A stretch of 8,729 bases of DNA from an uncultured Lachnospiraceae bacterium (lineage in GTDB: Bacteria > Bacillota > Clostridia > Lachnospirales > Lachnospiraceae), in assembly GCA_910585765.1 (NCBI GenBank), contig CAJUES010000095.1, positions 1 through 8,729 of the forward strand. Reading direction: 5' to 3'. The notes under the pieces were generated by a model. That model ran no database searches. It was not told where the DNA came from and saw only the letters and a program-made list of their open reading frames with translations. How positions within the stretch are numbered: position 1 is the stretch's first letter; every line of letters begins with the position of its first letter. The position numbers were made by a program, and so were the translations under genes. This document shows positions 1 to 6,458 of this stretch, one piece after another.

Positions 1-1
1 G

Positions 2-1990
2 GCTATCCCATTCCACCAGCTGAGCTGGTGGTTGGGCCTTTCGGCGGTGAATAGTGTGATAGGTCTGATCGGCGATGTCCTGGGCTGGCTGATGTATTTT
101 TGCTACCACATCCTTCCGGACTATTTTGTCTCGATCGTCATCTTTACCTTTGGTACAAAAGTCGTCCTGCTGCCGGTGTCTTTGTGGGTTCAGCACAACT
201 CGATCAAAATGGTGCGGATGCAGCCGGAGATGAACTTCATCAAGGCGAAGTATTATGGAAACAGTGAAAAGATTTCGGAGGAACAGTATGAACTCTACAA
301 GAGGGAGCACTATCAGCCGCTCGCGGATCTGATACCGCTGGCGCTGCAGCTGATCCTGCTGATGGGGGTGATCGACGTGATCAATCACCCCGAAGAGCAC
401 ATTTTTCCTCATGGGGCGGGTGTACTCGACACGATGTTTGGAAATCTTGACCTGTCGACAGTCCCCGCGGAGGTCGGAGGAACGGCGCTACTGATACCGC
501 TGATCGCCGCGCTTTCCGCGTGGTTCATGTGCTATATCCAGAATAAGATCAATGTCCTGCAGGCAGAGCAGGGGAAGTTGAACCAGCTGGGGACCATGCT
601 CCTGTCGATTGGTCTCTCGCTGTATCTGGGGTTTTTTGTGAAGACAGGCGTCGGTGTCTACTGGACTTTCAGCAACCTGTTTTCCGTAGCACAGCTGTAT
701 TTCCTCAACAGGGTCATGGATCCCGGAAAATTTATCGATTATGACGCGCTTGAGAAAAGCCGTGCGGCGTTGAGATCGGCTGGCCGATTTGAGCAGCAGA
801 AACGCAAAAAACGCTTCGGGAAAGATCCTTACAAAAAGAGGGAAAAGGCCGACTACAGGCGCTTTTTCAAAGATTATGAGATGCAGATTGTGTTTTACTC
901 AGAAAAAAACGGGTTTTACAAATATTACCAAAACATCATAGAAACTCTTCTGGAGAAGTCGGACGTGGTGATCAGCTATGTCACGAGCGATCCGGAGGAC
1001 AGTGTTTTTGAGATGGAGAGTGACCGGTTTAAGCCATATTATATCGGTGAGAACAAGCTGATCGTGCTGATGATGAAGATGGAGGCGGATATTGTCGTGA
1101 TGACGACGCCCGATCTCGAGAGCTTTCATATCAAGCGTTCCCTTGTGCGCAAGGACATCGAGTACATCTATGTGCCTCACGATGTGAACAGCCCTAACCT
1201 GACGTTCCGAAAGGAGGCGCTGGATCATTTTGACACGATCTTTTCATCGGGGCCACGCTGCACGGAGGAGATCCGGAAGCGCGAGGAGCTGTACAGGCTG
1301 CCGGAGAAGAAGATTGTGGCGTGGGGGTCGGGTGTCATCGACAATATGATCCAGTCCTTCGAAGCGATGGACAGGAAGGAGAAAACCGTCAGAGAAATAC
1401 TGATTGCACCGTCCTGGCAGCGGGACAATATCCTGTCCTCCTGTATCGAGGAGATACTCGAAAGCCTGCAGGGGCACGGATATAGGATCATCGTCAGACC
1501 GCACCCGCAGTTTGTGCGGCATGAGGGCGAGAGGTTGGCAGAGCTGCGCAGGCGGTTTGATATGGATGCGCGCGGGGATATGGAGCTGCAGACGGATTTT
1601 TCCTCCAACAGCACGGTATACGAGGCGGATGTCGTGATCACGGACTGGTCAAGCATCGCTTTTGAGTACTCCTTTGCCACCTTGAAACCGTCGCTGTTCA
1701 TCAATACGCCGATGAAGATCATGAATGCGGATTATGAGGAGCTTGGCATCACGCCGGTCGACATTGCGCTCCGCGATCAGATCGGCAGAAGCGTCGATCT
1801 GGACCAGATCGCAACGCTTCCGCAGGTTGTGGAGGAGCTGCTGGGCAGCAGCGACTTTTCGAAAGAGTCGCTCGCAAGGATCAGGGACAGATACATCTAT
1901 CATGTCGGACACAGCGGGGAAGTCGGTGCGGGGTACATTATGGACAGGCTCGCCTATTACCGCAAAAAACACGAGGAAGAGGATGGTTGA
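2..1990 (+). CDS. YidC/Oxa1-like membrane domain fused to a TagB/TagF-like CDP-glycerol glycerophosphotransferase domain (5' end probably outside the window)
   Basis: Residue numbers count from the TTG at 32. Residues about 29-229 resemble a full five-helix YidC/Oxa1 core: a first helix around VIFTFGTKVVLLP, a cytosolic hairpin with MQPEMNFIKAKY and YELYKREHYQPLADL, helices near 100-117, 149-170 and 186-203, and a last helix containing GVYWTFSNLFSVAQLY. Lys43 sits where YidC normally carries its hydrophilic-groove Arg. A basic linker (about 230-280) leads to a TagB/TagF-like GT-B transferase domain (about 280-645), with PHD at 382-384, APSWQ, RPHP at 489-492 and ITDWSS around Asp538. The family transfers glycerol or ribitol phosphate from a CDP donor to wall teichoic acid at the inner membrane face. 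The usual HG is HD here, so the donor may differ; CMP-AEP is a contextual guess. The frame is open to base 2 with no ATG and no spaced ribosome binding site before the TTG, so the start is probably upstream. Its stop directly abuts the next ATG. Confidence 0.85.
   Translation, partial: AIPFHQLSWWLGLSAVNSVIGLIGDVLGWLMYFCYHILPDYFVSIVIFTFGTKVVLLPVSLWVQHNSIKMVRMQPEMNFIKAKYYGNSEKISEEQYELYKREHYQPLADLIPLALQLILLMGVIDVINHPEEHIFPHGAGVLDTMFGNLDLSTVPAEVGGTALLIPLIAALSAWFMCYIQNKINVLQAEQGKLNQLGTMLLSIGLSLYLGFFVKTGVGVYWTFSNLFSVAQLYFLNRVMDPGKFIDYDALEKSRAALRSAGRFEQQKRKKRFGKDPYKKREKADYRRFFKDYEMQIVFYSEKNGFYKYYQNIIETLLEKSDVVISYVTSDPEDSVFEMESDRFKPYYIGENKLIVLMMKMEADIVVMTTPDLESFHIKRSLVRKDIEYIYVPHDVNSPNLTFRKEALDHFDTIFSSGPRCTEEIRKREELYRLPEKKIVAWGSGVIDNMIQSFEAMDRKEKTVREILIAPSWQRDNILSSCIEEILESLQGHGYRIIVRPHPQFVRHEGERLAELRRRFDMDARGDMELQTDFSSNSTVYEADVVITDWSSIAFEYSFATLKPSLFINTPMKIMNADYEELGITPVDIALRDQIGRSVDLDQIATLPQVVEELLGSSDFSKESLARIRDRYIYHVGHSGEVGAGYIMDRLAYYRKKHEEEDG
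13..31. repeat. perfect 9-bp inverted repeat with a 1-base centre
   Basis: CCACCAGCT and AGCTGGTGG flank a single G at position 22; as a hairpin it would be 8 bp with a 3-base TGA loop. It lies in the open frame of the first gene, where it reads as HQLSWW, and no T tract follows, so a terminator is unlikely. It may be coincidental, or a structure near the start of the first gene if translation begins at 32. Confidence 0.4.
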
Positions 1991-3133
1991 ATGCAGGAAC
2001 ATGTGAAAGTCAAGCGGAATATCTTGCTTAATCCGGGTCCGGCGACAACGACGGACACCGTGAAGATGGCGCAGGTCGTGCCGGATATCTGCCCGAGGGA
2101 GAAGGCGTTTGCGGACATGATGAAAGTGATGCGTGAGGATTTCGTGCGCATTGTGCATGGGGATCCGGGCAGGTACACGTCTGTCCTGTTCTGCGGTTCG
2201 GGGACGATCAACATGGATGTCTGCCTGAATTCCCTGCTGCCGGAGGGCAGGAAAGTGCTTGTCATCAACAACGGCGCGTACAGCAGCAGGGCAGTGCAGA
2301 TCTGCGCGTACTATGGTCTGCCATTTATAGACCTGCAGTTCCCGGAGGATGAGCAGCCAGACATAGAGGAGATCGAGCGGACGTTGAGGGAGCATCCCGA
2401 GATCGCGCTGGTGTACACGACGCACAATGAGACGGGGACAGGTCTCCTCAACCCGATCCGGGAGATCGGTGCGCTGGTGCACAGATACGGCGCGGTGTTC
2501 GCCGTGGACACGACATCAACCTACGCAATGCGTCCGATCGATATGGAAGCGGATCACATTGATTTCTGCATGGCGTCAGCCCAGAAAGGGCTGATGGCGA
2601 TGACGGGGCTGTCGTTTGTGATCGGAGACAGGGCACTCATCGAAAAGTCGGCGCAGTATCCCAGGCGCTCTTATTACTGCAATCTGTATTTGCAGTATCA
2701 TTTCTTTGAGACGACGGGGGAGATGCATTTTACGCCGCCCGTTCAGACGATCTATGCGGCGAGGCAGGCGCTCGATGAGTATTTTGCCGAGGGCGAGGAG
2801 GCAAAATGGCAGAGACATCTGCGCGTCTTCGAGGCGATCCACGCAGGACTTGCGCGGCTGGGGTTTCAGGATATGATCAGGCGGGAGCTGCAGGCGGGGC
2901 TTGTCGTCGCGGTGAAGTACCCCGACGATGAAAACTGGGATTTCGAGCGGGTGCACGATTACTGTTATGAGCGCGGGTTTACGATCTATCCGGGAAAAGC
3001 GGCGGTACAGAACACCTTCCGCCTGTGTGCGCTCGGGGCGATCACCGAGAGGGATATCGAGGATTTCTTTGTTGTTCTGGAGGAGGCGCTCCGAACATGC
3101 GGTGTACAGATACCAGTCCGCTACGAAGGGTAG
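1991..3133 (+). CDS. phnW: 2-aminoethylphosphonate--pyruvate transaminase (PhnW type)
   Basis: A class V, fold-type I PLP aminotransferase of 380 residues, close to the usual PhnW length (about 365-370). It interconverts AEP plus pyruvate with phosphonoacetaldehyde plus alanine; here, beside PepM and Ppd, it most likely runs toward AEP. Visible features are the N-terminal LLNPGPATTT, the phosphate-cup GSG in FCGSGTINMD, Asp173 in AVDTTS for the PLP ring nitrogen, Lys199 in SAQKG as the Schiff-base lysine (26 residues later, as I recall for Salmonella PhnW), YPGK at 333-336, and Arg344 in FRLC, a probable substrate anion ligand. The ATG directly follows the upstream TGA, with a GAGGAAGAGG purine tract about 8 bases before it, so translation is probably coupled. 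In Treponema denticola PntC the transaminase is fused to the cytidylyltransferase; here the two are separate genes. Another class V aminotransferase is possible, but the context strongly favours AEP. Confidence 0.92.
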   Translation: MQEHVKVKRNILLNPGPATTTDTVKMAQVVPDICPREKAFADMMKVMREDFVRIVHGDPGRYTSVLFCGSGTINMDVCLNSLLPEGRKVLVINNGAYSSRAVQICAYYGLPFIDLQFPEDEQPDIEEIERTLREHPEIALVYTTHNETGTGLLNPIREIGALVHRYGAVFAVDTTSTYAMRPIDMEADHIDFCMASAQKGLMAMTGLSFVIGDRALIEKSAQYPRRSYYCNLYLQYHFFETTGEMHFTPPVQTIYAARQALDEYFAEGEEAKWQRHLRVFEAIHAGLARLGFQDMIRRELQAGLVVAVKYPDDENWDFERVHDYCYERGFTIYPGKAAVQNTFRLCALGAITERDIEDFFVVLEEALRTCGVQIPVRYEG

Positions 3134-3158
3134 CATGCGGCTGTCGGATCGGAGGAAA

Positions 3159-3194
3159 ATGACCGCTATGGAAAGGTTTGGTGCAGTGATATGA
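3159..3194 (+). other. possible 11-codon leader ORF coupled to pepM
   Basis: In the 57-base gap before pepM, a GGAGG at 3151-3155 precedes ATG at 3159, which opens MTAMERFGAVI and stops at TGA 3192-3194. That stop overlaps the pepM ATG at 3191 as ATGA. The pepM start itself has only a distant GGAAAGG (3170-3176, about 14 bases away), so the mini-ORF could deliver ribosomes to pepM by termination-reinitiation. The GGAGG-to-ATG spacing is only 3 bases, shorter than ideal, so this may be chance. Confidence 0.3.
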
Positions 3195-4486
3195 AAAAAG
3201 TTTACACCTGTTTCTGCACGGATGTGATACATGAGGGACATCTGAACATTCTCCGCGAGGCGGGAAAGTACGGGCAGGTCACAGTCGGCATTCTGAGCGA
3301 TGCGGCGATGATCAAATTCAACAGGTTTCCGACGATCACGATGGACGAGAGAGCGCGGATCGTGCAGGAAACCGGACTTGTCGATTCCGTGGTTATTCAA
3401 AATGAAATCATGTATGACAAAGTTTTTGCCGATCTCCGACCGGATTATGTGATCCACGGGGATAATTGGCGTGAGGGACCAGAGCGGGCGATCCGGCAGA
3501 ACGTGCTGGACAATATGAGAAAGTACGGCGGCGAGCTGATCGAGATCGCCTACACCCACAATGCAAATGTGAAAAAGATCGATGACAATATCAGGGAGAA
3601 GCTTGCCATGCCGGAGTACAGGAGACGGCGGCTGCGCCAGCTGATCAGACTGTGCCCTGTCGTGAAGACGATCGAGGTGCACAGCGGACTGACGGGACTG
3701 ATTGCGGAGAAGACGATTGTTGAGCACAATGGGGAACTTGACCAGTTTGACGCTATGTGGCTGTCGAGCCTGTGCGATTCGACGGCAAAGGGAAAGCCGG
3801 ATATCGAGCTAGTCGACATGTCATCGAGAATGCGCACGATCGATGATGTGATGGAGGTGACGACCAAGCCGATCATCCTCGACGGTGATACGGGCGGACA
3901 GGTGGAGCATTTTGTGTACAATGTGCGCACATTGGAGCGTATGGGAGTGTCCGCGGTCATCATTGAGGACAAGACCGGATTGAAGAAAAATTCCCTGTTT
4001 GGCACGGAGGTAGCGCAGACGCAGGACACGATCGAAAACTTTTGCGGGAAGATACGCGCCGGGAAAGACGCGCAGCGGACGCAGGAGTTTATGATCATCG
4101 CGCGCATCGAGAGCCTGATCCTGGAGAAGGGGCAGGCGGATGCACTAAAACGCGCGTTTGCCTATGTAGATGCGGGCGCGGATGCGGTCATGATCCATTC
4201 CAGGAGAAAGGTACCGGACGAGATATTTGAATTCTGTGACAGATTCAGGGAAAAGGACAAGGAAACGCCGATCGTTGTCGTGCCGACTTCGTTCAACAGC
4301 GTGACGGAGGCGGAGTTTGCGCAACACGGGGTCAATATCGTGATCTATGCAAACCAGCTGACCAGGAGCGCGTTTCCGGCGATGCAGGACACGGCGGTCG
4401 AGATCCTCAAAAACCACAGGGCGCTGGAGGTCGACGCCAGGCTGATGCCGTTTAAGGAGATCATCACACTCATAGATGACATGTAG
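3191..4486 (+). CDS. pepM: phosphoenolpyruvate mutase with N-terminal cytidylyltransferase-like domain
   Basis: PepM catalyses the committing step of nearly all phosphonate biosynthesis, rearranging phosphoenolpyruvate to phosphonopyruvate. The C-terminal part (about residues 155-431) has the isocitrate lyase/PEP mutase fold. The diagnostic signature EDKTGLKKNS lies at 259-268, and GDTGG supplies the metal-binding Asp region. IARIESLILEKG, DAVMIHSR and NIVIYANQL are family blocks; the last usually reads ANHL, so a His is Gln here. Residues 1 to about 150 form a nucleotidyltransferase-like domain with HEGH at 14-17 and HGDNW, an N-terminal fusion known in many PepM proteins. Where such fusions commonly read YTEGISSTK, this one reads YTHNANVKK at 121-129, so the second nucleotide-binding motif appears lost and the domain may not catalyse cytidylyl transfer. 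The chosen ATG gives the standard KKVYTCF beginning. The following gap is 84 bases. Confidence 0.95.
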   Translation: MKKVYTCFCTDVIHEGHLNILREAGKYGQVTVGILSDAAMIKFNRFPTITMDERARIVQETGLVDSVVIQNEIMYDKVFADLRPDYVIHGDNWREGPERAIRQNVLDNMRKYGGELIEIAYTHNANVKKIDDNIREKLAMPEYRRRRLRQLIRLCPVVKTIEVHSGLTGLIAEKTIVEHNGELDQFDAMWLSSLCDSTAKGKPDIELVDMSSRMRTIDDVMEVTTKPIILDGDTGGQVEHFVYNVRTLERMGVSAVIIEDKTGLKKNSLFGTEVAQTQDTIENFCGKIRAGKDAQRTQEFMIIARIESLILEKGQADALKRAFAYVDAGADAVMIHSRRKVPDEIFEFCDRFREKDKETPIVVVPTSFNSVTEAEFAQHGVNIVIYANQLTRSAFPAMQDTAVEILKNHRALEVDARLMPFKEIITLIDDM

Positions 4487-4514
4487 CGTCTGATGAGCAC
4501 GTCTAAGGAGATCG

Positions 4515-4545
4515 ATCCGTATTATATATGTTGGAATATAAACGA
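4515..4545 (+). other. AT-rich island with a short dyad between pepM and pntC
   Basis: The 84-base gap (4487-4570) contains a markedly AT-rich run in an otherwise GC-rich operon. TTATAT at 4522-4527 and ATATAA at 4536-4541 form a 6-bp dyad with an 8-base loop, and TATAAA at 4537-4542 resembles a -10 box. No convincing -35 lies 16-18 bases upstream, so I do not call a promoter. A weak internal promoter or a transcript processing site is possible. Confidence 0.25.
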
Positions 4546-4554
4546 AAATGAAAC

Positions 4555-4566
4555 AGGAGCGGGGAG
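4555..4566 (+). promoter_or_regulatory. ribosome binding site deciding the pntC start
   Basis: AGGAG at 4555-4559 followed by GGGGAG at 4561-4566 lies 4-11 bases before ATG 4571. The frame is open further upstream to an ATG at 4493, but that codon has no ribosome binding site, and the 26 extra residues it would add do not resemble the family, whose members begin just before the MAAGLGTR loop. This supports 4571 as the start. Confidence 0.65.
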
Positions 4567-4570
4567 TTGT

Positions 4571-5293
4571 ATGACAAAAGAGATCGGAATTATCATGGCG
4601 GCGGGACTCGGTACGCGGATGCATCCGCTGACGCTGCGGACACCCAAACCGTTGATCCGTGTGAACGGAAAGCCGCTGATCGAGACGATCATTGAAGGAT
4701 TGGGGCGCAGGGGCGTCCCCGAGATTTGCATCGTGGTGGGCCATCTGAAAGAGCAGTTTGAGTATCTGAGCAGGAAATATCAAGGGATCCATCTGCTGGA
4801 AAATCCTGACTACAGCACAAAAAACAACATCTCTTCTATCTATGCGGCAAGAGAGGTGCTGGGGACAACAGACTGCTTTATCTGTGAGGCGGATCTGCTC
4901 GTCTCTGATCCGTCTGTTTTTGACAAAGAGCTGAACTGCTCGGGCTACTATGGAAAAATGGTCAAAGGGTACTCGGCGGACTGGGTATTCGAACAGCAGG
5001 ACGGATTCATCTCCAGGGTGGGGAAGGGCGGAACGGACACCTACAATATGGCGGGTATTTCTTTTTTCAAACAAAAGGACGCAGCGATATTGAGGGACAG
5101 CATCATAGAGGCATATCACAGGGAGGAAAATGGCGATCTGTTCTGGGATGAGGTTGTCGGTCAGCATCTTGATCTGCTTCGGCTGAAAGTCTTTCCTGTG
5201 GAGGAGGGGCAGATCGTGGAGATTGACTCTGTGGAGGAGCTGACGGCATTGGACAAGAATGCATTGACAGAATTCGGGGGAGCGATCAGATGA
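4571..5293 (+). CDS. pntC: phosphonate/phosphocholine cytidylyltransferase, LicC/PntC type, probably making CMP-AEP
   Basis: A 240-residue MobA-like nucleotidyltransferase close to LicC (phosphocholine cytidylyltransferase) and PntC (AEP cytidylyltransferase). From the ATG at 4571 it shows the nucleotide loop MAAGLGTRMHPLT with TPK at 25-27, VGHLKEQFEYL, NNISSIYAARE, CEADLLV with Asp108 as the likely metal ligand, DLFWDEVV, and EIDSVEEL with Asp219 as the second likely metal ligand. LicC and PntC share all of these blocks, so sequence alone does not separate CDP-choline from CMP-AEP synthesis. The position between pepM and ppd, with a transaminase nearby and no choline uptake or kinase gene in the window, favours AEP. 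The protein looks cytosolic. Its stop overlaps the ppd start as ATGA (5290-5293), implying coupled translation. Alternative: LicC proper, judged less likely. Confidence 0.85.
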   Translation: MTKEIGIIMAAGLGTRMHPLTLRTPKPLIRVNGKPLIETIIEGLGRRGVPEICIVVGHLKEQFEYLSRKYQGIHLLENPDYSTKNNISSIYAAREVLGTTDCFICEADLLVSDPSVFDKELNCSGYYGKMVKGYSADWVFEQQDGFISRVGKGGTDTYNMAGISFFKQKDAAILRDSIIEAYHREENGDLFWDEVVGQHLDLLRLKVFPVEEGQIVEIDSVEELTALDKNALTEFGGAIR

Positions 5294-6420
5294 GGGCCAG
5301 CACGTTTTTGCAGGAAGTCAGGAAGATAGGGATCGACACGGCTGCGGGTGTGCCGGATTCCACGTTAAAGCAGTTTTGCGATGCGCTATGTCTCGATGGC
5401 GGAGCGGTATTTCGTCACTATGTGACGGCGAATGAGGGCGCGGCGGTCGGGCTTGCGGCGGGGGCATATCTGGCGACAAAACGTCCGTGTCTGGTGTATC
5501 TGCAGAACTCGGGACTTGGCAACATCATCAACCCGCTGGCGTCCATCGCCAACGATGAGGTGTACGGGATCCCGATGCTGTTTGTGGTCGGATGGCGCGG
5601 CGAGCCGGGGACGCAGGACGAACCGCAGCACATCTACCAGGGGAAAGTGACCTGTGAGCTCCTCGAGGTCATGGGGGTGCCCTTTTCCGTGATCGACGCC
5701 GATACGACCGCGGTACAGCTAAAGGAGATCCTTGCAAAAGCAGGTGCGCAGTTTGCAGAAAACAGGCAGTACGCAGTCGTAGTCAGGAGAGGTGCCTTTG
5801 CGAAGGAACAGGAGTTTTTGTGGGAAAACGGCTGTGATCTCCTGCGCGAACAGGCATTGAAGGTGATCCTCGAGAAGGTCTATCAGCAGACTTTCATCGT
5901 CTCCACCACGGGAAAAATATCGAGGGAGCTGTATGAGCAGAGCGATGCGCTGTACGGAGCGCATGACAGGCTCTTTATGACGGTGGGCGGCATGGGGCAC
6001 GCCTCCATGATCGCGTACGGCATGGCGCAGGCGGATCCCGACAAACGCATCGTGTGTGTGGACGGGGACGGGGCAGTGATGATGCATATGGGTGCATTGG
6101 GTTTTCTGGCAAAGCAGGCGCCAAAGAACATGGTGCATATCGTGATCAACAATGCGGCACACGAGTCAGTGGGCGCGGTGCCGACGGGATGCAGCGGTCA
6201 GTCCTACGCGCAGATCGCCAGGGAATGCGGGTATGAGAACGTGTACCTTGTCAGGACGGCACCTGAGCTGGAGACGGCACTGTCCGAGGTGCTGCGCTGC
6301 CGGGCGCTCTCGATGATCGAGGTGATGGTCTCCCTCGACGCGAGGGCTGATCTTGGCAGACCAAGGGAGAGCGCCATGGAGAACAAGATCCGCTTTATGG
6401 AGGCGTATCGCGGGAGATGA
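5290..6420 (+). CDS. ppd: phosphonopyruvate decarboxylase
   Basis: A thiamine diphosphate enzyme of 376 residues, the normal length for the Ppd family. It decarboxylates phosphonopyruvate to phosphonoacetaldehyde, the irreversible step that pulls the unfavourable PepM reaction forward. The N-terminal pyrimidine-binding domain (about 1-165) carries GVPDSTLKQFC, TANEGAAVGLAAG with Glu49 as the thiamine-activating glutamate, YLQNSGLGNIINPL, and GWRGEPGTQDEPQH, which is highly characteristic of Ppd. The C-terminal diphosphate-binding domain (about 185-370) has TVGGMGHA and the metal/diphosphate motif GDGAVMMHMGAL (Gly259-Asp260-Gly261) running to VINNAAHESVG. No key residue looks missing. Sulfopyruvate decarboxylase is the nearest alternative, but the PepM neighbour and the EPQH block support Ppd. 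The start overlaps the pntC stop by 4 bases. Confidence 0.95.
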   Translation: MRASTFLQEVRKIGIDTAAGVPDSTLKQFCDALCLDGGAVFRHYVTANEGAAVGLAAGAYLATKRPCLVYLQNSGLGNIINPLASIANDEVYGIPMLFVVGWRGEPGTQDEPQHIYQGKVTCELLEVMGVPFSVIDADTTAVQLKEILAKAGAQFAENRQYAVVVRRGAFAKEQEFLWENGCDLLREQALKVILEKVYQQTFIVSTTGKISRELYEQSDALYGAHDRLFMTVGGMGHASMIAYGMAQADPDKRIVCVDGDGAVMMHMGALGFLAKQAPKNMVHIVINNAAHESVGAVPTGCSGQSYAQIARECGYENVYLVRTAPELETALSEVLRCRALSMIEVMVSLDARADLGRPRESAMENKIRFMEAYRGR

Positions 6421-6458
6421 CTGGCACTTTGGCCGGAGAGAAAAAGGGAGAGTGACAT

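Noticed and set aside
32..34. TTG at 32 as the true start of the first gene
   Set aside because: The frame stays open to the window edge and no spaced Shine-Dalgarno precedes the TTG. It remains possible, because the YidC-like similarity begins only after it.
1649..2482. 277-codon open frame on the minus strand over the fusion gene/phnW junction
   Set aside because: Antisense shadow with low-complexity Arg/His-rich translation and no motif.
2576..3727. 383-codon open frame on the minus strand across the phnW/pepM junction
   Set aside because: It is antisense to two well-supported genes, its translation is rich in Arg, His and Leu with no recognisable motif, and it crosses an operon junction. 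It is a by-product of strong codon bias on the + strand.
4493..4570. Upstream ATG adding 26 residues to PntC
   Set aside because: No ribosome binding site before it, and the extra residues do not match the family; the ATG at 4571 has AGGAG/GGGGAG and begins at the conserved nucleotide-binding strand.
4145..5167. 340-codon open frame on the minus strand over pepM/pntC
   Set aside because: Same shadow pattern; no domain, and the opposite strand carries the EDKTGLKKNS and MAAGLGTR genes.
1991..6420. Phosphonate degradation cluster
   Set aside because: PepM and Ppd are biosynthetic, a cytidylyltransferase is present, and no phnX, phnY/Z or C-P lyase gene is seen in the window.
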